From contig CAZLOS010000004.1 in the NCBI GenBank assembly GCA_964561215.1, positions 1-64,000 of the forward strand: a stretch of 64,000 bases of DNA, read 5' to 3'. The position numbers and the translations under genes are program-made. The notes beneath the pieces are model-generated. The model saw nothing but the letters and a program-made list of their open reading frames with translations. It made no database searches and had not been told where the DNA came from. Below, piece after piece: positions 53,266 to 59,984 of the stretch. Source of the DNA: JAJFUV01 sp964561215 (GTDB lineage Bacteria; Acidobacteriota; Terriglobia; Bryobacterales; Bryobacteraceae). How positions within the stretch are numbered: the stretch's first letter is position 1; the number at the start of each line of letters is the position of its first letter.

Positions 53266-53469
53266 GTGAGAGAAAAAGGTGTTGTGAAATGGTTTAACGC
53301 CGCTAAGGGCTACGGATTTATCCAGCGGTCCACCGGCGAAGATGTGTTCGTGCACTATTCGGCCCTCCAAATGGACGGATACCGGACGGTAGACGAAGGT
53401 GCGGAGGTAGAGTTCGAAGTCAAGCAAGGTCCTAAGGGGCTGCAGGCGGAGAACGTAACGAAAGCTTAA
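53266..53469 (+). CDS. cold-shock (CspA-family) protein
   Basis: 67 residues, the usual length. GVVKWFNAAKGYGFIQR holds the RNP1-like aromatic RNA-binding motif, and VFVHYSALQ the RNP2-like motif; VEFEVKQGPKGLQAENVTKA closes the OB fold. It melts secondary structure in single-stranded RNA. Start is GTG with AGGAG just in front. A terminator-like hairpin lies in the upstream leader, and a strong terminator follows at 53499. Such genes are often regulated through their long leader. Confidence 0.95.
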   Translation: MREKGVVKWFNAAKGYGFIQRSTGEDVFVHYSALQMDGYRTVDEGAEVEFEVKQGPKGLQAENVTKA

Positions 53470-53498
53470 CCAGTTCCTCCTCTCAAATTAGCGTTTGA

Positions 53499-53530
53499 CA
53501 AAGGCCGCCGCCAAAGGCGGCCTTTGTTTT
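53499..53530 (+). terminator. rho-independent terminator after the cold-shock gene
   Basis: CAAAGGCCGCC pairs with GGCGGCCTTTG around a 6-nt loop, followed by TTTT. Stem is 11 bp. Confidence 0.85.
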
Positions 53531-53621
53531 GCCTGGGACCCGATCGTGATATATTCATCTCATCGCAGGGCTTCTACTCCTTGCTGGGATTGATGTCGTA
53601 GACACGAAAGGAAGGTGCCTG

Positions 53622-54269
53622 GTGAGTAGGCGAATCGTTCACGAAGTTCCTTCCCAACCCTCTTCCAAGGTTTCCCGTCGCGGTTTCATAGGCGGCGTGA
53701 GTCTTGGGGGAGGGGCGCTGGGCGCGGATTTGCTTGAATCAGAGGCGCTGGCGCAACCTGCCGGCCAAGCGGGCCTGAAGGGTCCCGGCGCCGTCCCGAT
53801 CACGCTCGAAGTGAACGGGAAACCACACAACCTGACGGTGGAGCCGAGGGTAACGCTTCTCGATGCACTGCGCGACTACCTGGGTCTGACCGGCGCCAAA
53901 CGCATTTGCGACCGGGGCACCTGCGGTTCTTGCACGGTGATTCTCGACGGCAAGGCCGTCTACGCATGCGGCATCCTCGCCATCGACGCGCAAGGCCGCC
54001 AGATACAGACCATCGAGAGCCTGTCGGCGCCGGGCCAGGTGCATCCATTGATTCAGTCCTTCGCGAACAATGATGCGCAACAGTGCGGCTTTTGCACGCC
54101 CGGTTTCGTCATGGCGGCAAAGCATTTTCTCGAAAAGAATCCGAATCCGACCTATGGGCAGGTGAAAGAAGGGTTGGGCGGAAACCTCTGCCGTTGTGGC
54201 ACCTACATGGGGATCCGAAAGGCCGTGGTAGAAGCCGGCGCCCGGATGAAGGGAGGCGCGCATGCCTGA
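53622..54269 (+). CDS. Tat-targeted [2Fe-2S] subunit of a molybdenum hydroxylase (PaoA-like)
   Basis: 215 residues. Twin-arginine leader: SRRGFIGGVSLGGGALGADL, ending around residue 45. After it, the plant-type [2Fe-2S] loop ICDRGTCGSCTVILDGKAVYAC, then the second cluster ligands QCGFCTPGF and LCRCGTYMGI. This is the small subunit of xanthine dehydrogenase-family enzymes; a Tat leader on it occurs in periplasmic aldehyde oxidoreductase PaoA. Start GTG 53622 after AAAGGAAGG. The molybdopterin subunit follows with an 8-bp overlap. The folded complex is likely exported as one. Confidence 0.9.
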   Translation: MSRRIVHEVPSQPSSKVSRRGFIGGVSLGGGALGADLLESEALAQPAGQAGLKGPGAVPITLEVNGKPHNLTVEPRVTLLDALRDYLGLTGAKRICDRGTCGSCTVILDGKAVYACGILAIDAQGRQIQTIESLSAPGQVHPLIQSFANNDAQQCGFCTPGFVMAAKHFLEKNPNPTYGQVKEGLGGNLCRCGTYMGIRKAVVEAGARMKGGAHA

Positions 54270-56403
54270 CTATAGCTGGCCCACAATGGACAAGCGGCGC
54301 TTGCTGGGCAAGCGCACGAACCGCGTGGACGGTATCGTGAAAGCCAGCGGGAAGGCCATCTACGGGCAGGACGTCCGGCGTCCCGGGATGCTGTTCGGCG
54401 CCATCCTCACGTCGCCCCATGCACACGCGCGGATTATCAAGATAGACACGAGCGCGGCCGAGGCGACCAAGGGTGTGACTGCGGTTGAAATCGTTTCAGC
54501 CCCTGGAACGGAACTACAGTGGGCGGGCACGGAAGTTGTGGCGATAGCGGCCACGAGCGAGACCATCGCGCGCGACGCGCTTCGCAAAGTCAAGGTCGAA
54601 TACGAAGTGCTGCCCCACATGACTCGGGAGCAGGACTACGCGAAGCCCGGGGCGCGCGTGAAGCGTGGCGGCCAGATGGTGAAAGGCCAGCCGGATCAGG
54701 CGTTCGCCGAAGCCGAAGTGACCAGCGCCGGCCACTACGGCATCCCTGTCATCACGCACTGCACCATGGAGACACACGGGCAGGTGATCGAATGGAAGGG
54801 CGCGAACCTCGAGTACTGGCCCAGCACGCAGAACGTGAGCGGGCTGGCTAGCGAACTCGGCAAGAGTCTTAACGTTCCCGCCGCCAACATCCACGTGATG
54901 CAGCAGCACATGGGCGTGGGTTTCGGCAGCAAGTTCTCGCCGGACCGCTGGGCCGAGGTGTGTGCGAATCTCTCGAAGAAGAGCGGCGGGCGTGCGGTCA
55001 AACTGTTTCTGGATCGCGCAACGGACCTGGAAATCGCCGGCAATCGCCCGGCATTTTTCGCCAATATCAAAGTTGGAGGCAAGAAGGACGGCACGATCAC
55101 GGCGTGGCAGTCGGAAACCTGGGGCACGGGCGGCCTGGGCGGCGGCGGATTGGCTCCCGGACTGCTCCCCTACGTTTTCAGCAAGGTCCCGCACCGGCGT
55201 TTCCTGCATTCCACTGTTTCCATCAACGCGGGCGGCGCCCGGGCGTGGCGCGCTCCGAACCACCCGCAGGTGTCTTATCTGACCTGCGCGGCGATCGAAG
55301 ATTTCGCGGCGGCAGCGAGACTCGATCCGCTGGAAGTCTTCTTGAAGAACCTGGGCCTGACAGATCGCGCGGACACTTATCGCAGGCAGCTTGAAAAGGC
55401 AGCCGAACTGATTGAATGGAAGAAGCTATGGCATCCTCGCGGCGAGAACGCGGGCGGACACATGCGCCGCGGGCTCGGCATCGGCGTCTGCACCTGGGGC
55501 GGCGCGGGGCACGACAGCAAGTGCGAAGCCGCCATCCATCCGGACGGATCGGTGGAGGTCAAAATAGGCAGCCAGGACCTGGGCACCGGCACGCGCACGG
55601 TGATCAATATGGTGGCGGCGGAGACGCTCGGTTTGCCGCTAGGCGCCGTGAAGGTCCTGATTGGCGATAACAAGTATCCGCCTTCGGGTGCGAGCGGCGG
55701 TTCGACCACGGTGGGCGGCGTGTCTTCTTCCACGCGTAAGGCAACGATGAACGCGCTGGCGAAACTGTTCGAGGTAGCGGCCCCCGCACTCGGCGCTGCT
55801 CCCGCCGAACTCGAAGCTGCCAGCGGCAAGATCCAGGTGAAAGGCACCCCGGCCAGGTCGCTCACCTGGCGCGCGGCCTGCCGCAAGCTCGGGACCAAGA
55901 CCATCAGTGAAGTCGGCGAGAACGATCCTCAAAACCCCATGGGATTGAACACCGGCGGCGTGGGTGGTGTGCAAATAGCCGACGTGAGCGTCGACACCGA
56001 GACCGGCATCGTGAAGATGAACCGGTTGGTGGCGGTGCAGGACTGCGGGCTGATCATCAACCCCAAGACCGCGGAAAGCCAGATCTACGGCGGTTGCATA
56101 CTCTCGATCGCCGCATCGCTTTATGAAGAGCGGGTCATGGACCGGATCACCGGCCGCATGCTGAACGCCGACATGGAGTTCTACAAGCTGGCCGGGATCG
56201 GAGATATCGGCGAGATCATCGTTCATCTGGACATCACGCCGGAAAACGATAAGCGTGGCGTCATCGGCCTGGGCGAGCCGCCCACCATCGGCGGTATCGC
56301 GGCCATCTCGAATGCGGTTGCCAACGCCATCGGCGTGCGGCCGGCGGTGCTCCCGCTCACGCCGGACAAGATGTTGGGCGCGCTGGAAGGGAGGAAAGCC
56401 TGA
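54262..56403 (+). CDS. molybdopterin-binding subunit of a xanthine dehydrogenase-family enzyme
   Basis: 713 residues, within the range for the free-standing large subunit (PaoC/CoxL type). The N-terminal hammerhead domain (about 15-115, GKRTNRVDGIVKASGKAIYGQDV) is followed by the molybdenum-binding region: HVMQQHMGVGFGSKF, WRAPNHPQVSY, GASGGSTTVGGV and GLGEPPTIGGIAAISNAV, the last with the catalytic Glu near the C-terminus. The substrate cannot be told; the family oxidises aldehydes, purines, N-heterocycles or CO. It overlaps the small subunit and abuts the FAD subunit (TGATG). Confidence 0.9.
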   Translation: MPDYSWPTMDKRRLLGKRTNRVDGIVKASGKAIYGQDVRRPGMLFGAILTSPHAHARIIKIDTSAAEATKGVTAVEIVSAPGTELQWAGTEVVAIAATSETIARDALRKVKVEYEVLPHMTREQDYAKPGARVKRGGQMVKGQPDQAFAEAEVTSAGHYGIPVITHCTMETHGQVIEWKGANLEYWPSTQNVSGLASELGKSLNVPAANIHVMQQHMGVGFGSKFSPDRWAEVCANLSKKSGGRAVKLFLDRATDLEIAGNRPAFFANIKVGGKKDGTITAWQSETWGTGGLGGGGLAPGLLPYVFSKVPHRRFLHSTVSINAGGARAWRAPNHPQVSYLTCAAIEDFAAAARLDPLEVFLKNLGLTDRADTYRRQLEKAAELIEWKKLWHPRGENAGGHMRRGLGIGVCTWGGAGHDSKCEAAIHPDGSVEVKIGSQDLGTGTRTVINMVAAETLGLPLGAVKVLIGDNKYPPSGASGGSTTVGGVSSSTRKATMNALAKLFEVAAPALGAAPAELEAASGKIQVKGTPARSLTWRAACRKLGTKTISEVGENDPQNPMGLNTGGVGGVQIADVSVDTETGIVKMNRLVAVQDCGLIINPKTAESQIYGGCILSIAASLYEERVMDRITGRMLNADMEFYKLAGIGDIGEIIVHLDITPENDKRGVIGLGEPPTIGGIAAISNAVANAIGVRPAVLPLTPDKMLGALEGRKA

Positions 56404-57380
56404 TGCAAGCCTTTGCATATGCCTCTCCGGCCACGCTGCAGGAAGCCGTGGCGCTGCTCGCTCCGCGTTGGGGCGAGGCGGACATCCTCGCTGGTGGGAC
56501 GGACCAGATTTCGCTCATGAAGGAGTACATCCACACGCCCCGGCGCGTGGTGAACATCAAGGGGCTTAAGGAACTCGCCGGGATCGAGAAGACGGCGGCG
56601 GGCGTGCGCATCGGCGCGCTGGCCACCTTCGAGGAGATGCTCACCAGCCCCCCGCTCAAGGAGTATCCGGCCATCACAACGGCCGTCGCCGGTGTCGCCA
56701 GCCCTCAGATCCGCAACATAGGGACGGCGGGCGGCGACCTGTGCCAGCGGCCGCGTTGTTGGTACTTCCGCAAGGGCTTCGGTTTGCTCGCGAAGGACGC
56801 CAGCGGCAAAGCCCTGGCGCCGGACGGCGAGAACCGCTACCACGCCATCTTTGGCGGCGGGCCGGCGTGGTTTGTGAGCGCGTCGAGCCTGGGACCGGCG
56901 CTGGTGGCGCTGGGCGCTAAGGTGAAGGCGGTCTCGGCCAAGGGGACGAGGGAAATCCCGGTGGAGAAGTTCTTCGTCGCGCCCACGGACGACGCTGCGC
57001 GGGAGATCGCACTGGCGCCGAACGAGATTCTGACCGAGATCCTGGTGCCGCCCGCGCGGGGCCGCAACGCGACTTACGAAGTGCGCCAGAGGGAAGCGCT
57101 TGATTGGCCGCTGGCGACCGCTTCGGTCGTCCTGCGAATGAAAGGGACTGTGGTGGCCTCTGCGCGAGTGGTGTTAGGACACGTCGCCGCAGTGCCGTGG
57201 GTGGCTAAGGAAGCCGAAGCCCTGCTCGCCGGGAAGACGATTACGGTGGACGCGGCCGCCGAAGCCGGTGAACGTGCCGTTGCGGGCGCTACGCCGCTCA
57301 GCCAGAACGCCTACAAGGTGCAACTGGCGCGCACGGCGGTGAAGCGCGCGCTGCTGGCAGCCGCCGGCATCAAGGCGTGA
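56403..57380 (+). CDS. FAD-binding subunit of a xanthine dehydrogenase-family enzyme (PaoB-like)
   Basis: 325 residues. ADILAGGTDQISLMKEYIHTP is the FAD pyrophosphate loop region, and GVASPQIRNIGTAGGDLCQRPRCWYFR the second FAD segment; YEVRQREALDWPLATASVVL starts the C-terminal CO-dehydrogenase flavoprotein domain. QRPRCWYFR matches PaoB-type subunits, in which this Cys and three others carry an extra [4Fe-4S] cluster; here the other positions do not appear to be cysteines, so the cluster is probably lost. It starts within the previous stop codon (TGATG), so translation is coupled. Order is small-large-medium subunit, unlike paoABC. Confidence 0.88.
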   Translation: MQAFAYASPATLQEAVALLAPRWGEADILAGGTDQISLMKEYIHTPRRVVNIKGLKELAGIEKTAAGVRIGALATFEEMLTSPPLKEYPAITTAVAGVASPQIRNIGTAGGDLCQRPRCWYFRKGFGLLAKDASGKALAPDGENRYHAIFGGGPAWFVSASSLGPALVALGAKVKAVSAKGTREIPVEKFFVAPTDDAAREIALAPNEILTEILVPPARGRNATYEVRQREALDWPLATASVVLRMKGTVVASARVVLGHVAAVPWVAKEAEALLAGKTITVDAAAEAGERAVAGATPLSQNAYKVQLARTAVKRALLAAAGIKA

Positions 57381-57403
57381 GCGGCGGGAGAGAGGAGCGT
57401 CAC

Positions 57404-57616
57404 ATGGAGAAAACAGGATCGACCAAGCCCGGCGCGGAGCGGTGCGAAAAGCTGCGTTGGAAGGGCCTGTTTATCGACGCCGTTCAGGAGCCGAGCATGG
57501 CGAGCGGCGACCGCCTCTTCTGGTGCCACACAACCCAAACCTGTCTGGGCCCGGACGGCAAAATCGCCGACGACGAAGAGTGCAACCCCACGCGCCCCTG
57601 CTACCGGGCGCTGTAG
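57404..57616 (+). CDS. small cysteine-containing protein of the molybdenum hydroxylase operon
   Basis: 70 residues from ATG 57404, with GAGAGGAG directly upstream. CEKLRWKGLFID at residues 12-23 is followed by GDRLFWCHTTQTCLGPDGKIADDEECNPTRPCYRAL at the end, with five cysteines. I know no family name. It lies 24 bp downstream of the medium subunit on the same strand, and its spacing suggests cotranscription. The Cys positions could bind a metal or form disulfides. No signal peptide. Function unknown; an assembly role for the Mo enzyme is only a possibility. Confidence 0.6.
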   Translation: MEKTGSTKPGAERCEKLRWKGLFIDAVQEPSMASGDRLFWCHTTQTCLGPDGKIADDEECNPTRPCYRAL

Positions 57617-57715
57617 GAACTGGAACTTAAGCCGCACACCACTGCGCCGGCGCAACGCGTGCACAGCGGTGCAGAATGTCTTACTGAAATCTTGCTTCAG
57701 CGGGGAGGGGGCGTG

Positions 57716-57982
57716 ATGGAAACGACCAGGTTGTCATCCAAAGGCCAGGTTATCCTTCCTAAGCCTTTACGGGACACCCACAAGTGGAAACCGGGTACGG
57801 TGTTCCGCGTGGAGCCTGTTGGAGACGGGGCCCTATTGAGGCCGCAGAAGCCTTTTCCCCCCAGCAAGTTTGAGCAAGTCTTCGGATGTCTGAAGCGCGC
57901 ACAGTCACCCAAGACGTTGCAGCACATGGAGGCCGCTATTGCGGCGGAACTGAACACTCGTTATGACCGCGGTCGATACTAA
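57716..57982 (+). CDS. AbrB/MazE-type antitoxin (VapB-like)
   Basis: 88 residues from ATG 57716 after GGGGAGGGGG. The first 45 residues are the swapped-hairpin AbrB DNA-binding domain: TTRLSSKGQVILPKPLRDTHKWKPGTVFRVEPV. The C-terminal half (PPSKFEQVFGCLKRAQSPKTLQHMEAAIAAEL) is the partner-binding tail. Its last 20 bases overlap the start of the frameshifted PIN-toxin gene, the normal arrangement of such pairs. In these systems the antitoxin binds the toxin and the shared promoter; no operator was identified. Confidence 0.85.
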   Translation: METTRLSSKGQVILPKPLRDTHKWKPGTVFRVEPVGDGALLRPQKPFPPSKFEQVFGCLKRAQSPKTLQHMEAAIAAELNTRYDRGRY

Positions 57983-58351
57983 CGTCCTCGTTCGGTTTCT
58001 TGTTGCGGACTGACCCGGCAGGCTGCCCGCGCCGCGCGGCTCATCAAGAAGAACCGGATCTGGATTCCGAAGACAGTGCTGCTGGAAACCGAATGGGTAC
58101 TACGAGTCGTCTGGGAACTGTCTTCCCGGGAGATCCTGTCCGCATTTGAAGAACTGGCTGGCCTGCCGAACGTGGAGGTCGAGGACTCGACCAACGTAAC
58201 CCGTGCGATCCAGTGGTCGGCCTCCGGGATGGACTTTGCCGATGCGCTGCACTTGGCAAGTTGCGGCGACGCGAGTGAGTTCGCAACATTCGATCGGAAA
58301 TTCTCCCGCCGCGCTGCGGCGATGGCGCAAACTGCAGTCATTCCTTTGTGA
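57963..58351 (+). pseudogene. PIN-domain toxin (VapC-like) with a frameshift
   Basis: ATG 57963 opens MTAVDTNVLVRFLVAD, with the first catalytic Asp of the PIN fold, and then a stop appears at 58011. In another frame, QAARAARLIKKNRIWIPKTVLLETEWVLR continues, then MDFADALHLASC and FATFDRKF carry the remaining acidic residues, and the reading runs to 58351. The length 57963-58351 is one base short of a whole number of codons, and adding one base between 58008 and 58014 repairs it. The antitoxin appears intact. If the frameshift is real the toxin is dead; if it is a sequencing error the pair is functional. Confidence 0.75.
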
Positions 58352-58413
58352 AGTTGGCAGCCGCTGCCGGCCAATCTTGACTTTGTTATACTGATTGCCA
58401 AAGGAGACCTGGG

Positions 58414-59100
58414 ATGAAAGTCTTCTCTGGGATCGTTCTGGGAGTGTCTGTTTTCGCCGTCGCCTTGCCGGCGGCTTCCTTGCACAAAACCGACCTGCGG
58501 GGAGAGTACGTCGAGGCCCGCACGGCCGACGTGTACACGGGCCCTTGCTTCGCCAATTCGGAAGTGAACCTGGCGGGCGACCTCGCCGTCATGGGCTGGA
58601 AGGTCACGGAGGGTTATTGGCAGGGCGTCAAACTTGACGGGCTCTCGGTCGCCGGTGTGCTGCGCGCCAGTTCCACGCTCGGCAACATCGGCCGCTCTCC
58701 GTATCCGGTGAAAGCCGTGCTCATTATCGACGAGCGAGCGGACGGGCTGCAACGCATCGCGCCACGCGGTTTCGCCCAAAGGATGGGTGGCGACTTGCTG
58801 CAGGATGTCGAGCGCGTCGAGTATCGGCCTATCGAGCTGAGCTTCGCGAACGGCAACGTCAACAGCATGGAAGCGCGGCTCGAGGCCGGCAAGCTGGCGC
58901 GGATCGAAACACGGAGCCTCGGCGACGGCGACCACATCTGCCACAACGAAGTGGTCTGGTACAAGCCGCTTACCAAGCTCGACCACGCCATGCCTGCCTA
59001 CACGCTGACCCAAGGATACTCAGGCGCAGGGCTGGACTCCACGTGGATGAGCCACGATTCACGAAGCTCGTTCGTGGGAACGTTCCACTTTAGCGATTAG
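58414..59100 (+). CDS. DUF1326 domain protein
   Basis: 228 residues. Signal peptide MKVFSGIVLGVSVFAVALPAAS. LRGEYVEARTADVYTGPCFANSEV is the conserved start of the DUF1326 family, which includes Cys in GPCF, and GDGDHICHNEVVWYKPLTKL the conserved C-terminal segment. The function is unknown. AAAGGAG stands before the ATG. The next gene is convergent with 7 bp between stop codons. Confidence 0.85.
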   Translation: MKVFSGIVLGVSVFAVALPAASLHKTDLRGEYVEARTADVYTGPCFANSEVNLAGDLAVMGWKVTEGYWQGVKLDGLSVAGVLRASSTLGNIGRSPYPVKAVLIIDERADGLQRIAPRGFAQRMGGDLLQDVERVEYRPIELSFANGNVNSMEARLEAGKLARIETRSLGDGDHICHNEVVWYKPLTKLDHAMPAYTLTQGYSGAGLDSTWMSHDSRSSFVGTFHFSD

Positions 59101-59107
59101 CGGCGGT

Positions 59108-59950
59108 CTACTTCACCGCCTGCTTCATCCAGGCGTAGCACTTCTTCACTTCCGCCACGGTATCCGCGCCCTTGTACTCGTACTCGATCATGGCGGGAAT
59201 GGACCACTTCTTGTCGCGCAGCAGGCGCAGCACCTCGCGGTTGGGCGTGTCGCCCAGGCCGAACGCGACGTTGGGCCCCTGGTTCTTCTTGCGGTCCTTG
59301 ATGTGAATCACGAAGATGCGGTCGTGGTGCTTGGCCACGTAATCGACCGGGTCGAAGCCCGCGGCGGTGAAGTGGCCGGTGTCGAGGTTGACGCCGATAT
59401 AGCTGGACGTGCCCCGCATCGCTTCGGCAAAGTCGTCCGGCCGCGCGAACTCGTTAGGCTTGATGTTGGAGTGGTTGTGCATGCCCACGAACACCTTGGC
59501 CTTTTCGGCGAAAGGTGAAATGCGCCTTGCCACGGTCACGGTGCCGGAAGCGGTGAGATACTTCACGCCCAGCGCATGGGCGAATTCGAAACCGCGCTCG
59601 ATTTCGGCGTCTGTGAAATCGTCTCGGAAGCTGTAGTTGAACGCGTAGAGGTTGATGCCCGCCGCGTCCAGCCTGGCGCGGACCTTCCTGATTTCCTCCA
59701 TGGGGACCGACATGCGCCACTTGCGCACCTCTTCGCGCGAGCCGCGCGGCTCGACGTGGCCCTGCCAGAGTTCCACGTAGCTAAGCCCGATTTCACCCAT
59801 CGCCTTGATTGCGTCGTCCAGCGAGCGATCACGGAAACTGTAGCTCTGCGCGCCCATCATTACTCCGCGAACTCTTGAATTGGGCTTAGCCAGCGCCGCC
59901 GCAGGCAGCGAGGCCAGGGCCAGTTTGCCGAGATCCCGTCGTGTGTACAT
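59108..59950 (-). CDS. Tat-targeted sugar phosphate isomerase/epimerase-like protein
   Basis: 280 residues from ATG 59950, which has AGGAGG 7 nt upstream; a longer open frame upstream lacks such a site. The Tat-type leader TRRDLGKLALASLPAAALA is followed by an AP-endonuclease-2/xylose-isomerase-like TIM barrel: IGLSYVELWQGHV, then FVGMHNHSNI, YIGVNLDTGHF (metal His/Asp), FVIHIKDRK and MIEYEYKG (metal Glu). Members isomerise or epimerise sugars, such as inosose or hydroxypyruvate types. No partner genes of an inositol pathway are near. Confidence 0.82.
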   Translation of the reverse strand: MYTRRDLGKLALASLPAAALAKPNSRVRGVMMGAQSYSFRDRSLDDAIKAMGEIGLSYVELWQGHVEPRGSREEVRKWRMSVPMEEIRKVRARLDAAGINLYAFNYSFRDDFTDAEIERGFEFAHALGVKYLTASGTVTVARRISPFAEKAKVFVGMHNHSNIKPNEFARPDDFAEAMRGTSSYIGVNLDTGHFTAAGFDPVDYVAKHHDRIFVIHIKDRKKNQGPNVAFGLGDTPNREVLRLLRDKKWSIPAMIEYEYKGADTVAEVKKCYAWMKQAVK

Positions 59951-59984
59951 ATAAAGCCTCCTGGAAATATGCCATGATACCAGT

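Noticed and set aside
58378..58394. TTGACT and TATACT before the DUF1326 gene as a promoter
   Set aside because: The elements are only about 5 bp apart, far too close for a sigma-70 promoter.
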